Shown piece after piece: positions 25,628 through 35,698 of a stretch of DNA of 64,000 nt (positions within the stretch are counted from its first letter, which is position 1; every line of letters starts with the position of its first letter). The stretch lies in contig NZ_JOEV01000026.1 of assembly GCF_000721105.1 (NCBI RefSeq), forward strand, positions 62,001 to 126,000, read 5' to 3'. Position numbers and translations under genes: made by a program. The stretch is from Streptomyces cellulosae (GTDB lineage: Bacteria; Actinomycetota; Actinomycetes; Streptomycetales; Streptomycetaceae). The notes below the pieces were generated by a model. The model saw only the letters and a list, made by a program, of their open reading frames with translations, made no database searches and had not been told where the DNA came from.

Positions 25628-28507
25628 ATGAGCGAGACGAACCCCGCTGTCACCGCCGAGGTGGCCGCGCCGCACCGCTACACGGCCGCCATGGCGGCCG
25701 ACATCGAGGCACGCTGGCAGGACGTCTGGGACGCGGAGGGCACCTACGCGGCACCGAACCCCAAGGGCGACCTGGCCGGGGATGCGGAGCTGGTCGCCAG
25801 GCCCAAGAAGTTCATCATGGACATGTTCCCGTACCCCTCCGGTGCGGGACTGCACGTCGGCCACCCCCTGGGCTACATCGCCACCGACGTCTTCGCGCGC
25901 TTCCAGCGCATGACCGGCCACAACGTGCTGCACACCCTGGGCTTCGACGCCTTCGGCCTGCCCGCCGAGCAGTACGCCGTGCAGACCGGCACGCACCCGC
26001 GGGTGTCCACCGAGGCCAACATCGAGAACATGACGTCCCAGCTGCGCCGGCTGGGCCTGGGCCACGACAGGCGCCGGTCGTTCGCCACGATCGACCCGGA
26101 CTACTACAAGTGGACCCAGTGGATCTTCCTGCAGATCTTCAACTCCTGGTACGACGACGAGGCCGACAAGGCCCGCCCGATCTCCGAGCTGGTCGCCCGG
26201 TTCGAGTCCGGTGAGCGCCCCGTACCGGGCCACACGCGCGCGTGGAGCGAACTGAGCGCCGCCGAGCGCGCCGACGTCCTGAGCGAGTACCGCCTGGCGT
26301 ACGCCTCCGACGCGCCCGTCAACTGGTGCCCGGGCCTGGGCACCGTGCTGGCCAACGAGGAGGTCACCGCCGACGGACGCTCCGAGCGCGGCAACTACCC
26401 GGTCTTCAAGGCCAAGCTGCGCCAGTGGAACATGCGCATCACCGCCTACGCCGACCGGCTGCTGGACGACCTGGAGGCGCTGGACTGGCCCGAGGCCATC
26501 AAGCTGCAGCAGCGCAACTGGATCGGCCGCTCCGAGGGCGCGCGCGTCGACTTCCCGATCGACGGCGAGCGCATCACGGTCTTCACCACCCGCCCCGACA
26601 CCCTGTTCGGCGCGACCTACATGGTGCTGGCCCCCGAGCACCCCCTGGTCGAGAAGTTCACCCCGCAGGCCTGGCCCGAGGGCACCCACGAAGTGTGGAC
26701 CGGCGGTCACGCGTCCCCGGCCGAGGCCGTTGCCGCGTACCGCGCGCAGGCCGCCTCGAAGTCCGACGTCGAGCGGCAGGCCGAGGCCAAGGACAAGACC
26801 GGCGTCTTCATCGGCGCGTACGCGACCAACCCGGTCAACGGCGAGCAGGTCCCGGTCTTCATCGCCGACTACGTGCTGATGGGCTACGGCACCGGTGCGA
26901 TCATGGCCGTTCCGGCCGGCGACCAGCGCGACTTCGAGTTCGCGCGCGCTTTCGAGCTGCCGATCCGCTGCATCGTCGAGCCGACCGACGGCCGGGGCAC
27001 GGACACCTCGACGTGGGAGGACGCCTTCGCGTCGTACGACGCGAAGATCATCAACTCGTCCAACGACGAGATCAGCCTGGACGGCCTGGGCGTCGCCGAG
27101 GCCAAGGCGCGCATCACCGAGTGGCTGGAGTCGTCCGGCGTCGGTGAGGGCACCGTCAACTTCCGGCTGCGTGACTGGCTGTTCAGCCGGCAGCGCTACT
27201 GGGGCGAGCCCTTCCCGATCGTCTACGACGAGGAGGGCGTCGCCCACGCCCTGCCCGAGTCGATGCTGCCGCTGGAACTGCCCGAGGTCGAGGACTACTC
27301 GCCGCGCACGTTCGACCCCGACGACGCGGACACGTCCCCGGAGACGCCGCTGTCCCGCAACGAGGACTGGGTCAACGTCACACTGGACCTGGGCGACGGC
27401 CGCGGTCCGCGCCAGTACCGGCGTGAGACCAACACCATGCCCAACTGGGCCGGTTCCTGCTGGTACGAGCTGCGCTACCTGGACCCGCACAACGACCGGA
27501 AGCTGGTCGACCCGGAGATCGAGCAGTACTGGATGGGCCCCCGCGAGGGCCAGCCGCACGGCGGCGTCGACCTGTATGTCGGCGGCGCCGAGCACGCCGT
27601 ACTGCACCTGCTGTACGCCCGCTTCTGGTCCAAGGTCCTGTACGACCTGGGGCACGTGTCCTCGGCCGAGCCGTTCCACAAGCTGTTCAACCAGGGCATG
27701 ATCCAGGCCTACGTCTACCGCGACAGCCGCGGCATCGCCGTACCGGCCGCCGAGGTGGAGGAGCGCGACGGCGCCTACTACTACCAGGGCGAGAAGGTCT
27801 CCCGGCTGCTGGGCAAGATGGGCAAGTCCCTGAAGAACGCGGTCACTCCGGACGAGATCAGCGCCGAGTACGGCGCGGACACGTTGCGCCTGTACGAGAT
27901 GGCCATGGGCCCGCTGGACGTGTCCCGGCCCTGGGACACGCGCGCGGTGGTGGGCCAGTTCCGGCTGCTGCAGCGGCTGTGGCGCAACATCGTCGACGAG
28001 GCCACCGGCTCACTGGCAGTGGTCGACACCGAGCCCGACGAGGCCACCCTGCGCGCCCTGCACAAGGCGATCGACGGAGTGCGCCAGGACCTGGACGGCC
28101 TGCGGTTCAACACCGCCATCGCCAAGATCACCGAGCTGAACAACCACCTGACCAAGGCGGGCGGTCCGGTGCCGCGCTCCGTGGCCGAGCCGCTGGTGCT
28201 GCTGGTCGCCCCGCTGGCCCCGCACATCGCCGAGGAACTGTGGCGCAAGCTGGGCCACACCGACTCGGTCGTCCACCAGGACTTCCCGGTCGCCGACCCG
28301 GCGTACGTCGTGGACGAGACCGTGACCTGCGTGGTCCAGGTCAAGGGCAAGGTCAAGGCTCGCCTGGAGGTCTCGCCGTCCATCTCCGAGGGCGAACTGG
28401 AGAAGGTCGCGCTGGCCGACGAGAAGGTCGTGGCGGCGCTGGACGGGGCGGGGATCCGCAAGGTGATCGTGCGTGCGCCGAAGCTGGTGAACATCGTTCC
28501 GGCGTAG
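25628..28507 (+). CDS. leuS: leucyl-tRNA synthetase
   Basis: Charges tRNA-Leu with leucine, cytosolic class Ia synthetase. 959 residues. HVGH (about 77-80) is the HIGH signature and KMGKS (about 731) the KMSKS loop; the editing (CP1) domain lies between, with the conserved TTRPDTLFG segment (about 319). Somewhat longer than the Escherichia coli enzyme, as usual in actinobacteria. ATG at 25628 follows GAGG by four bases; the in-frame TTG at 25619 precedes the site. Probably controlled by the upstream Leu attenuator. Confidence 0.97.
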   Translation: MSETNPAVTAEVAAPHRYTAAMAADIEARWQDVWDAEGTYAAPNPKGDLAGDAELVARPKKFIMDMFPYPSGAGLHVGHPLGYIATDVFARFQRMTGHNVLHTLGFDAFGLPAEQYAVQTGTHPRVSTEANIENMTSQLRRLGLGHDRRRSFATIDPDYYKWTQWIFLQIFNSWYDDEADKARPISELVARFESGERPVPGHTRAWSELSAAERADVLSEYRLAYASDAPVNWCPGLGTVLANEEVTADGRSERGNYPVFKAKLRQWNMRITAYADRLLDDLEALDWPEAIKLQQRNWIGRSEGARVDFPIDGERITVFTTRPDTLFGATYMVLAPEHPLVEKFTPQAWPEGTHEVWTGGHASPAEAVAAYRAQAASKSDVERQAEAKDKTGVFIGAYATNPVNGEQVPVFIADYVLMGYGTGAIMAVPAGDQRDFEFARAFELPIRCIVEPTDGRGTDTSTWEDAFASYDAKIINSSNDEISLDGLGVAEAKARITEWLESSGVGEGTVNFRLRDWLFSRQRYWGEPFPIVYDEEGVAHALPESMLPLELPEVEDYSPRTFDPDDADTSPETPLSRNEDWVNVTLDLGDGRGPRQYRRETNTMPNWAGSCWYELRYLDPHNDRKLVDPEIEQYWMGPREGQPHGGVDLYVGGAEHAVLHLLYARFWSKVLYDLGHVSSAEPFHKLFNQGMIQAYVYRDSRGIAVPAAEVEERDGAYYYQGEKVSRLLGKMGKSLKNAVTPDEISAEYGADTLRLYEMAMGPLDVSRPWDTRAVVGQFRLLQRLWRNIVDEATGSLAVVDTEPDEATLRALHKAIDGVRQDLDGLRFNTAIAKITELNNHLTKAGGPVPRSVAEPLVLLVAPLAPHIAEELWRKLGHTDSVVHQDFPVADPAYVVDETVTCVVQVKGKVKARLEVSPSISEGELEKVALADEKVVAALDGAGIRKVIVRAPKLVNIVPA

Positions 28508-28701
28508 GTTTTCGGCTCCTGGCTCAGGTTTCGCGTCCTGGCCCAGGTCTTCGCGTCGCGGCGCGGGAAGGGCCGGGCGGGAGCGTATCGGGGTCGTCCC
28601 CTACGGGCAGGTTCGGGGTTTTTCTGGAACTCCGGGCCTGCCTGTTGCGTTTACCGTTGAAGAGCGGCGCGCAACGTGCCGACCTGTCCGAGGAGGAGCT
28701 C

Positions 28702-29442
28702 GTGGAAGCAGTGTTCGCAGTGGTCGCCCTGCTTTTCGTGCTCTTCGTGGCGCTCGGCGCCTACGCCACGGTGAAGGTGGTCGGCGCGGCCAAGCGTGGA
28801 GTGGACCGCACCATCACCCAGGCCCGCCGCACGGTCGAGGACCACACTCTGCGGGCCAAGTCCTTCGCGCAGCCCGGACCCGCCGGCGAAATCGCCCAGC
28901 TGCGGCTGAAGCTGCGCACATCGATGCGCGCCACGCAGGACGCCCTGCACGCGGGCGTGACCGAGGACGAGTCCCTCAAGGAGTCCCTCGGCCTCTTCGA
29001 GCGCCTCAGCGCACACGGACACGAACTGGACGCCGAGCTCAGGCGTCTGGAGTCCGAGCCCGACCGGGCCACACTCACCGAGCGACTGCCAGGGCTGCGC
29101 GAGCGCACCGAGCGCATCACCGGGTCGGCGGACTCGCTCCGCTGGGCGGCCCGTGACCGAGCCCGCCGTTTCGCCGACGACGACCTGGACTCGCTGAGTA
29201 CGCAGATCGACGTGGAGGCCGGAGCGCTGCGGCACTGGACCACGTCGGAGGCCACGCCGGCCACCCCGCCGCCCCCGTGGCCTCAGCCCCCGGCCGCCGA
29301 CGCCACCGCCGCCCAGCAGACCTGGCCGGAGACACCTCGGGCGCACACCGCCGAGGAGCCGGCGCCGCCCGCGATCACCCCGCCGAGCCCTCGCCCGACC
29401 TACCCCTGGCAGAAGAAGCCCCGTCCCGAGAGCACGACTTGA
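28702..29442 (+). CDS. membrane-anchored coiled-coil protein, unknown function
   Basis: 246 residues. The GTG at 28702 follows AGGAGG by seven bases, which fixes the start. A single N-terminal helix (about 4-24, VFAVVALLFVLFVALGAYAT) anchors it; residues 25-175 are long charged helices likely to form a coiled coil, and the C-terminal 65 residues are Pro-rich, ending near KKPRPES. No catalytic motif. The small positively charged region right after the helix predicts the bulk of the protein is cytosolic. Confidence 0.75.
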   Translation: MEAVFAVVALLFVLFVALGAYATVKVVGAAKRGVDRTITQARRTVEDHTLRAKSFAQPGPAGEIAQLRLKLRTSMRATQDALHAGVTEDESLKESLGLFERLSAHGHELDAELRRLESEPDRATLTERLPGLRERTERITGSADSLRWAARDRARRFADDDLDSLSTQIDVEAGALRHWTTSEATPATPPPPWPQPPAADATAAQQTWPETPRAHTAEEPAPPAITPPSPRPTYPWQKKPRPESTT

Positions 29443-29513
29443 TCCGGACACACACGCCCAGGTGAGAGGGGCCGGACTGCCGCGTGGGCGCTACGCCAGG
29501 TAACCTCCAGCTC

Positions 29514-30359
29514 ATGTCCCGCCATGTCGCGATCGTCACCGATTCAACGGCCTACCTGCCGCAACGGACGATGGAGCGCCACGGCATCACCGCGGTACCT
29601 CTGACCGTGGTCCTGGGTGACCAGGCGCTGGAAGAGGGCACCGAGATCTCGACCCGGTCGCTGGCCCAGGCCCTCCAGAAGCGACGGCCCGTCACGACCT
29701 CGCGCCCCAGCCCGCAGGTGTTCGCCGAGACCTATCGCAAGGTCGCCGAGTCGGGCGCGACCGGCATCGTCTCCCTGCATCTGTCCGCCGAACTCTCCGG
29801 CACGCACGACGCGGCGGTCGTCGCGGCGCGCGAGGCGCCGGTGCCGGTGCGGGTGGTGGACACCGGGATGGTCGCGATGGCCCTCGGATTCTGCGCGCTC
29901 GCCGCGGCCGAGGCGGCGGAGACGGGCGGCACGGCGGACGAGGCGGTCACGGCGGCGGAGAAGCGAGCCGCGGGGACCTCCGCCTACTTCTACGTCGACA
30001 CCCTCGACTTCCTGCGCCGAGGTGGCCGGATCGGTGCGGCGCAGGCCCTCTTCGGATCCGCGCTCGCGGTGAAACCTCTGCTCCAGCTGCGGGGCGGCCG
30101 GATCGAACCCCTGGAGAAGGTACGGACGGCTTCGAGGGCCATCGCCCGCCTGGAGGAGATCGTGGCCGACCGGGCCGGCAGCGCGCACGTGGACATCGCC
30201 GTCCATCATCTCGCCGCCCCCGACCGGGCGTCGGCTCTCGCTGACCGCTTGCGGGCACGGGTTCCGGGTCTCGCCGATCTGCATGTGAGCGAGGTCGGGG
30301 CGGTGATCGGGGCGCACACGGGGCCTGGGCTGCTGGGGGTTGTGGTCTCGCCGCGGTGA
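29514..30359 (+). CDS. DegV family fatty-acid-binding protein
   Basis: 281 residues. DegV proteins bind a fatty acid in a cleft between two alpha/beta domains and, in FakB, present it to the kinase FakA. Seen here: N-terminal TDSTAYLP (about 8-15), TSRPSPQVF, SLHLSAELSGTHDAA, FYVDTLDFLRRGGRIG and a C-terminal GAVIGAHTGPG. TAACCT at 29501-29506 ends seven bases before the ATG, suggesting a leaderless mRNA. No fakA-like kinase is adjacent. The neighbouring comEA gene is transcribed in the same direction after 161 bp. Confidence 0.92.
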   Translation: MSRHVAIVTDSTAYLPQRTMERHGITAVPLTVVLGDQALEEGTEISTRSLAQALQKRRPVTTSRPSPQVFAETYRKVAESGATGIVSLHLSAELSGTHDAAVVAAREAPVPVRVVDTGMVAMALGFCALAAAEAAETGGTADEAVTAAEKRAAGTSAYFYVDTLDFLRRGGRIGAAQALFGSALAVKPLLQLRGGRIEPLEKVRTASRAIARLEEIVADRAGSAHVDIAVHHLAAPDRASALADRLRARVPGLADLHVSEVGAVIGAHTGPGLLGVVVSPR

Positions 30360-30520
30360 GGCGAGCGGGCGGGTGAGGTGACTTCCTGAGGGGCGCGGTG
30401 CGGAGGCCCGGTGGGGCCTGGTCACTCGTCCGGGTGGCGGAGTTATCCACAACCGCGTGGTTGTCCCCGGGAATTGACCAAGATCATCGCTGGAGTGGCG
30501 ATGTGGTCGATCCTCGGCGC

Positions 30521-31849
30521 ATGGCACTTCGATCACGTTCACGGACGACCAACGCAACCAGCGGGCCGGGACGCGGGCCCGCCTCCGACGGCCGGTCCCG
30601 TACCCGTCACCGCCGGCAGCCCCTGCACGGCCGCGCGATCCGACACCGGCACGCCTCGGCCGAGGAACTCCGCCGGAGGGCGGAGGCACTGTTCGCCCAA
30701 CGCGCGGGGGAATGGCGGGAGTCGGGGAAGGGGCCACCGGGTGGGGAGGGGCGGATTGCCGGTGCCGTGCCCGGTGCCGTGCCCGGTGCCGTGCCCGGTG
30801 TCGGTGTCCATGCGGAGGCCGATGCCGGTGCCGGTGCCGGTGTGGATGGCGGCGGCGGGGGAGTGCGGCCCGCTGGGACTGTTGTGGGAGATGCGGCCCT
30901 CCCGGGGCGTGGGGCCGGGGGTGGCGTGGCTCCCCGAGGTCGCGTGGCCGTAGGGGGTGTGGCTCCCCGAGGTCGCGTGGCCGTAGGGGGTGTGGCTCCC
31001 CGTGGCGGCATGGTCGAGCAAAGTGTGGCTCCCCCTGACGGGCTGACTCCGGGAGGGTTCGCCGCCGCTGAGGACACGGATGTCGATCTGGGAGACCGGG
31101 CCGGGGCTGCCCTGGGGAGGCGGCGGGTGCGGGGCGGATTGGCTCTGCGGGAGCGGATGCCGGTGTGGCTGCAGACGCGGTGCGGTCTGGAACGGCGGAG
31201 TGTGCTCGCGCTGACGGTGCTGCTCGTCGTGGTCGCTGCCTTCGCCGTGCAGCACTTCTGGGCCGGTCGGACCGAATCCGTCCGGGCGCCCGAAGTGGTG
31301 CGGGCGGCTCAGTCGTACGGCGGGGAGGAGCGCGGCGAGGAGCCGGCGCCCGCCGTGCTGGCCGGTGCGCCGAGTGCCGTGGGGACGGCGGCGGCGGAAA
31401 TCGTCGTGGACGTCAGCGGCAAGGTGCGCGAGCCCGGAATTCATCGGCTACCGGCCGGTTCACGGGTCGCCGACGCGTTGCACGCGGCCGGTGGAGTGCG
31501 CCCCGGCACGAACACCGACGGCCTCAACCGCGCACGCTTCCTCGTGGACGGGGAACAGGTGGTCGTCGGGGCACCCGCTCCCCCCTCGGCGCCAGGCTCG
31601 GGCGGTGGTCCGGCCGTCGGCGGCGCGACCGGCTCCGTGGCGGGGGCGGCACCGGCGGCTCCCGTCCCCCTCAACACGGCCACCGTGGACCAGCTCGAGA
31701 CCCTGCCCGGCGTCGGCCCGGTGCTGGCTCAGCACATCATCGACTACCGCACCCAGCACGGCGGTTTCCGCTCGGTGGACGAGCTGCGTGAGGTCAACGG
31801 CATCGGCGACCGCCGCTTCGCCGACCTGCGGAATCTCGTGCGCCCATGA
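30521..31849 (+). CDS. comEA: ComEA-like DNA-binding protein (SLBB plus helix-hairpin-helix)
   Basis: 442 residues. A long disordered cytosolic region (1-220) carries in-frame repeats, PGAV (three times) and VAPRGRVAVGG (twice plus), then one transmembrane helix (about 227-249), an SLBB-type domain (about 290-350, VDVSGKVREPG) and a double helix-hairpin-helix (about 380-442, LETLPGVGPVLAQHII). In competent bacteria ComEA binds incoming DNA at the outer membrane face. The stop overlaps comEC (ATGA), indicating coupled expression. No strong ribosome site precedes the ATG; a start further upstream at 30398 is possible but less likely. Streptomyces is not known to be naturally competent. Confidence 0.88.
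   Translation: MALRSRSRTTNATSGPGRGPASDGRSRTRHRRQPLHGRAIRHRHASAEELRRRAEALFAQRAGEWRESGKGPPGGEGRIAGAVPGAVPGAVPGVGVHAEADAGAGAGVDGGGGGVRPAGTVVGDAALPGRGAGGGVAPRGRVAVGGVAPRGRVAVGGVAPRGGMVEQSVAPPDGLTPGGFAAAEDTDVDLGDRAGAALGRRRVRGGLALRERMPVWLQTRCGLERRSVLALTVLLVVVAAFAVQHFWAGRTESVRAPEVVRAAQSYGGEERGEEPAPAVLAGAPSAVGTAAAEIVVDVSGKVREPGIHRLPAGSRVADALHAAGGVRPGTNTDGLNRARFLVDGEQVVVGAPAPPSAPGSGGGPAVGGATGSVAGAAPAAPVPLNTATVDQLETLPGVGPVLAQHIIDYRTQHGGFRSVDELREVNGIGDRRFADLRNLVRP
30761..30796 (+). repeat. three 12-bp tandem repeats in comEA
   Basis: Exact units GGTGCCGTGCCC at 30761, 30773 and 30785, encoding repeated P-G-A-V. The length is a multiple of three, so copy-number change keeps the frame. Confidence 0.85.
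30926..30991 (+). repeat. 33-bp tandem repeat in comEA
   Basis: Two exact 33-bp units (30926-30958 and 30959-30991) and a partial third encode VAPRGRVAVGG. In frame and in the disordered region before the transmembrane helix. Confidence 0.85.
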
Positions 31850-34767
31850 GCACCGGCATGAGCACGGGCCGGCAGCGCGGCCCAGATGTGCCGCTCCAGC
31901 CCGGCCTGGGACCGGGACCTGGATCCGGCCTGGGACCGGGACCTGGATCCGGCCTGGGACCGGGACCTGGATCCGGCCCGGGACCCGGCCCGGGACCGGG
32001 ACCGGGACGCAGATCCGGAGCCGGAGCCCGATCCGGCCCTGAGGCTTCCGCGGGCCGCCAGGTCGTCCATGCCACCGCCGGGAAACGGCTCGGGGCCGCC
32101 CACCCTCGACAGGAAGGGCCGACGGATCTACGGCTCGTACCGCCCGCACTGGCGGCCTGGGCGACGGCCGCGCTGACGCTGAACGCGTCGCCGGAGTGGA
32201 TCACCGGTCTGGTGGCCGTGTGCCTCGTCGCGGCCGGCGTCCTCCTCGTGACCGCGCACGTGCGTGCTCGGCCCGCGCAGCTGACCGGTGCGCGGGTTCG
32301 CCCCGCCCACGTGAGTGGTGCGCGGGTTCGGCTCACGCCGGTCACCTGGGCGCGGTTCTCGGTCGCCGCCGTGCTGCTCTGCGTCGCGGCAGCCGCCGCC
32401 TCCGCCGGGCTGCACGGAGCCGACCTGAGGAGGGGGCCCGTGCCCGCGCTGGCACGGCAGTACGCCACGGTCACCGCGGAGGTCGTGGTGACCTCCGATC
32501 CACGGCTCACCCGGCCCCGGATCCGGGGAAACCACGCGACTGAGACATCCGTGCTGATCAACGCCGAGGTGCGACGCGTCGAGACGGCGGACGGCAGGGC
32601 TGTGGTGACACGCACGCCGGTGTTGATGTTCGTCGACGCGGGCGTCAAGGGAGCCGGCCGATCTGCGGTCGAAGGAGCGGGGGTGGGCTCGAGCCTCGCG
32701 TCCGACAGGGCGGGCTCCGGGGCGAAGCCCATGATCGAGGGGCCGGGGCGTTCGCCGTGGCTGGGCTTGTTGCCGTCCACGCGGGTGAGGGTGACGGCGT
32801 GGCTGGCACCCGCGCTGGTGGGTGGCGATCGGGTCGCGGCCGTGCTGCGGGTGCGGGGGCGGGCGGCGCCGGAGGTGGTGGAGGAGGCGTCGGTGCCGCA
32901 GCGGTTCGCGGGTGGGTTGCGGGCGGGGCTGCGGGAGGCCACGGACGGGCTGTCGGCGGACGCGCGGGCGCTGCTGCCGGGGCTGGTCGTCGGCGACACC
33001 GCGCGGATCACTCCGGAGCTGGACGAGGCGTTCAAGGAGACAGACCTCGCGCACATGCTCGCCGTCTCCGGGAGCAACCTCACGATCATCCTGGCCCTGC
33101 TCGTCGGGCCACCCGGGCTGGCCCAGCAGGTCGAGCGGCGCGGGTTCGCGCCCCGCCTGGGGCTGTCCCTGCGGACGACCGCGGTGCTCGGCGGAGTGCT
33201 CACACTCGGGTTCGTCGTCGTGTGCCGGCCGGACCCGAGCGTGCTGCGGGCCGCGGCCTGCGGAGCCGTCGCGCTGCTCGCCCTCGCCACCGGTCGCCGC
33301 AGATCGCTGATCCCGGCGCTGGCGACGGCCGTACTGCTGCTCGTGCTGTACGACCCCTGGCTGGCCCGGAGTTACGGCTTCCTCCTCTCCGTTCTCGCCA
33401 CCGGCGCCCTGCTCACGCTCGCGCCACGCTGGAGCCTCGCGTTGCGCAGGCGTCGGGTGCCGCCGCGACTGGCGGAGGCGCTGGCCGCCGCTGCTGCCGC
33501 GCAGGCCCTGTGCGCGCCCGTCGTGGCCGTGCTGTCGGCGCGGGTGAGCCTGGTGGCGGTGCCGTGCAACCTCCTCGCGGAGTTCGCGGTCGCGCCGGCC
33601 ACGGTGCTGGGCTTCGCGGCGCTGGCGACGGCACCGGCGGCGATGCCGGTGGCCAAGGCGCTGGCGTGGTGTGCGAGTTGGCCCGCGGAGTGGATCGCGC
33701 AGATCGCCCGCACCGGGGCGGCATTGCCCGGAGGGGGAGTGGACTGGCCGGACACCTGGGCGGGGGCGGGACTGCTCCTCCTCGTCACGGTGGTCGTCCT
33801 GCTCGTCGGCCGGCGGCTGCTGGGGCATCCCTGGCTGTGCGGGGCGTGTGGACTGCTGCTCGTGCTGGTGGTGGTGCAGCCGCCCCCGCTGACCAGAGTG
33901 ATCACGGGCTGGCCGCCGCCGGACTGGCGGCTCGCGATGTGCGACGTGGGACAGGGCGACGCGACGGTGCTCGCGGCCGGCGAGGGCACAGCGGTGGTGG
34001 TGGACGCCGGGCCCGATCCGGCCCTCGTCGACCACTGTCTGCGAGCGCTCGGTATCACCAGGATCCCGCTCGTCGTACTGACCCACTTCCACGCCGACCA
34101 CGTGGCCGGGCTGCCCGGAGTGCTGCGCGGACGTTCGGTGGGCGCCATCGAGACGACGGTCCATGCGGAGCCCGCGGACCAGGCCGAGTTCGTACGGAGG
34201 GAGGCGGCGGCCCGGCGCATTCCGGTGACGCCGGCCGCAGCCGGAGAACTGAGACGCACCGGGGGGCTGTCCTGGGAGGTGCTGTGGCCGCCCCCGCGTC
34301 CGGCACCGGAGCCGGAGGGCCCGAACGACGCCAGTGTCACCCTGCTGGTGCGCTCGGCGGGGCTGAGGTTCCTGTTGCTCGGGGACCTCGAACCTCCGGC
34401 GCAGCAGGCACTGCTGCGGTCACCGGCGGGTGTGGCGCTGGCGAGGGTGGATGTGCTCAAGGTCGCCCATCATGGGTCGGCCTACCAGGACCCGGAGCTC
34501 ATGCGAAGGGTGGCTCCACGACTGGCCCTCATCTCAGCAGGTGCCGACAACCCGTACGGACACCCTGCCCCGAGTACGGTCGCGGCGTTGCGGGCCGGGG
34601 GCGCGACAGTGCTGCGGACCGACCGGGACGGGGCCGTCGCGGTAGCGGGCGCGGGTACCGAAGGCGGTGACGGTACAGATGGCGGAGACGGCGGACATGG
34701 CGTAGATGGCGGGGGCGGAGGCGGGGATGGTATCGGCGGCGGGGAGCTTCGGGTGGCGCGAGACTGA
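31846..34767 (+). CDS. comEC: ComEC/Rec2-like membrane channel protein
   Basis: 973 residues, start ATG overlapping the comEA stop. Order: Gly/Pro-rich repeat region (about 15-60), several transmembrane helices, the ComEC core (LAVSGSNLTIILALL, about 406) with further helices, and a C-terminal metallo-beta-lactamase domain with HFHADH (about 745-750) and HHGS (near residue 872). In competent bacteria ComEC carries DNA strands through the membrane and the MBL domain may degrade one strand. The Gly/Asp-rich last 40 residues look disordered. An intact copy in a non-competent lineage may have another role, such as processing extracellular DNA. Confidence 0.9.
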   Translation: MSTGMSTGRQRGPDVPLQPGLGPGPGSGLGPGPGSGLGPGPGSGPGPGPGPGPGRRSGAGARSGPEASAGRQVVHATAGKRLGAAHPRQEGPTDLRLVPPALAAWATAALTLNASPEWITGLVAVCLVAAGVLLVTAHVRARPAQLTGARVRPAHVSGARVRLTPVTWARFSVAAVLLCVAAAAASAGLHGADLRRGPVPALARQYATVTAEVVVTSDPRLTRPRIRGNHATETSVLINAEVRRVETADGRAVVTRTPVLMFVDAGVKGAGRSAVEGAGVGSSLASDRAGSGAKPMIEGPGRSPWLGLLPSTRVRVTAWLAPALVGGDRVAAVLRVRGRAAPEVVEEASVPQRFAGGLRAGLREATDGLSADARALLPGLVVGDTARITPELDEAFKETDLAHMLAVSGSNLTIILALLVGPPGLAQQVERRGFAPRLGLSLRTTAVLGGVLTLGFVVVCRPDPSVLRAAACGAVALLALATGRRRSLIPALATAVLLLVLYDPWLARSYGFLLSVLATGALLTLAPRWSLALRRRRVPPRLAEALAAAAAAQALCAPVVAVLSARVSLVAVPCNLLAEFAVAPATVLGFAALATAPAAMPVAKALAWCASWPAEWIAQIARTGAALPGGGVDWPDTWAGAGLLLLVTVVVLLVGRRLLGHPWLCGACGLLLVLVVVQPPPLTRVITGWPPPDWRLAMCDVGQGDATVLAAGEGTAVVVDAGPDPALVDHCLRALGITRIPLVVLTHFHADHVAGLPGVLRGRSVGAIETTVHAEPADQAEFVRREAAARRIPVTPAAAGELRRTGGLSWEVLWPPPRPAPEPEGPNDASVTLLVRSAGLRFLLLGDLEPPAQQALLRSPAGVALARVDVLKVAHHGSAYQDPELMRRVAPRLALISAGADNPYGHPAPSTVAALRAGGATVLRTDRDGAVAVAGAGTEGGDGTDGGDGGHGVDGGGGGGDGIGGGELRVARD
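31903..31974 (+). repeat. 24-bp tandem repeat at the start of comEC
   Basis: Three exact units (31903, 31927, 31951) encode alternating Gly-Pro and Gly-Ser-Gly-Leu; degraded copies continue to about 32010. Frame is preserved. Confidence 0.88.
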
Positions 34768-34771
34768 GGCC

Positions 34772-35584
34772 ATGAATTCCGCACAGGTTGATGCCTATCT
34801 CCGCCGTCTGGGAGTCGAGCGGTCGGCGTGGCCCGACGGCGCCCATGTCGAGTTGCTCCGTGAGCTGCAGTTGCGCCATCTGCGGACCGTCCCCTTCGAG
34901 AACCTGTCGGTCCATCTCGGAGAGGAGATCGTGCTGGAGGAGGAGCGGCTGCTGGACAAGGTGGTGGGTGCCGGGAGGGGAGGGATCTGTTACGAACTCA
35001 ACGGTGCCTTCGGGACGTTGCTCGGCGCCCTCGGCTTCGAGGTCACCTTGCTCGCGGGGCGGGTGCACGGGGAGGAGGGGCGGCTCGGGATCCCGTACGA
35101 CCATCTCGCGTTGCGGGTGCGCACGGTGGACGGGGACGAGTGGCTGGCCGATGTCGGGTTCGGGGCGCTGAGCCATTGGCCTCTGGCGTTCGGTGAGCGA
35201 GGGGAACAGGAGGATCCCGGGGGCACGTTCCGGATCGTGTCGGCGGGGCCGGACGGGGCGGATCTGGATGTGGTCATGGGAGGCAGGGCCCAGTACCGGC
35301 TGGAGACGCGGTCCCGTGTGCTCGGGGACTTCGTGGCCGGAGCCTGGTGGCACAGCACCTCGCCGAGTTCGCACTTCACGCAGTCGCTGGTCTGTTCGCG
35401 GCTGACGCAGGACGGGGGACGGATCACCCTCAGCGGACACACCTTCAAGGTGACGGGCCCCGGCGGAGAGCGGGAGGAGTGGGAGATGGACACGGACGAA
35501 GAGGTGCTGGCGGCCTACCGGGAGCGGTTCGGTATCGAGCTCGATCGTGTGCCGGCGGTGCGAAATCCCCACAAGAACGGCTGA
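34772..35584 (+). CDS. arylamine N-acetyltransferase
   Basis: 270 residues. Transfers acetyl from acetyl-CoA to arylamines or related amines. The catalytic triad is visible: Cys in RGGICYELNG (about 69-78), His in YDHLAL (about 110) and Asp in DVGFGAL (about 127). Start ATG at 34772 follows GAGG by four bases and comes four bases after comEC. Length fits the family. Real substrate in this organism is unknown; some family members close or release ansamycin amides, but no biosynthetic genes are near. Confidence 0.93.
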   Translation: MNSAQVDAYLRRLGVERSAWPDGAHVELLRELQLRHLRTVPFENLSVHLGEEIVLEEERLLDKVVGAGRGGICYELNGAFGTLLGALGFEVTLLAGRVHGEEGRLGIPYDHLALRVRTVDGDEWLADVGFGALSHWPLAFGERGEQEDPGGTFRIVSAGPDGADLDVVMGGRAQYRLETRSRVLGDFVAGAWWHSTSPSSHFTQSLVCSRLTQDGGRITLSGHTFKVTGPGGEREEWEMDTDEEVLAAYRERFGIELDRVPAVRNPHKNG

Positions 35585-35698
35585 TTCCGAGCACACGGGC
35601 TGGTTTCCCATGATGTGAGCCCGCGTTGCCTCGAATGACTCATCAGTGGTCGAATGCGTCTTCGGCAACAGTGATGGCAAGTCGCGGGAGTGTCGAAG

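Noticed and set aside
30761..31974. Short regular repeats considered as a CRISPR array
   Set aside because: Units are adjacent without spacers, are in frame inside protein-coding genes, and no cas genes are present.
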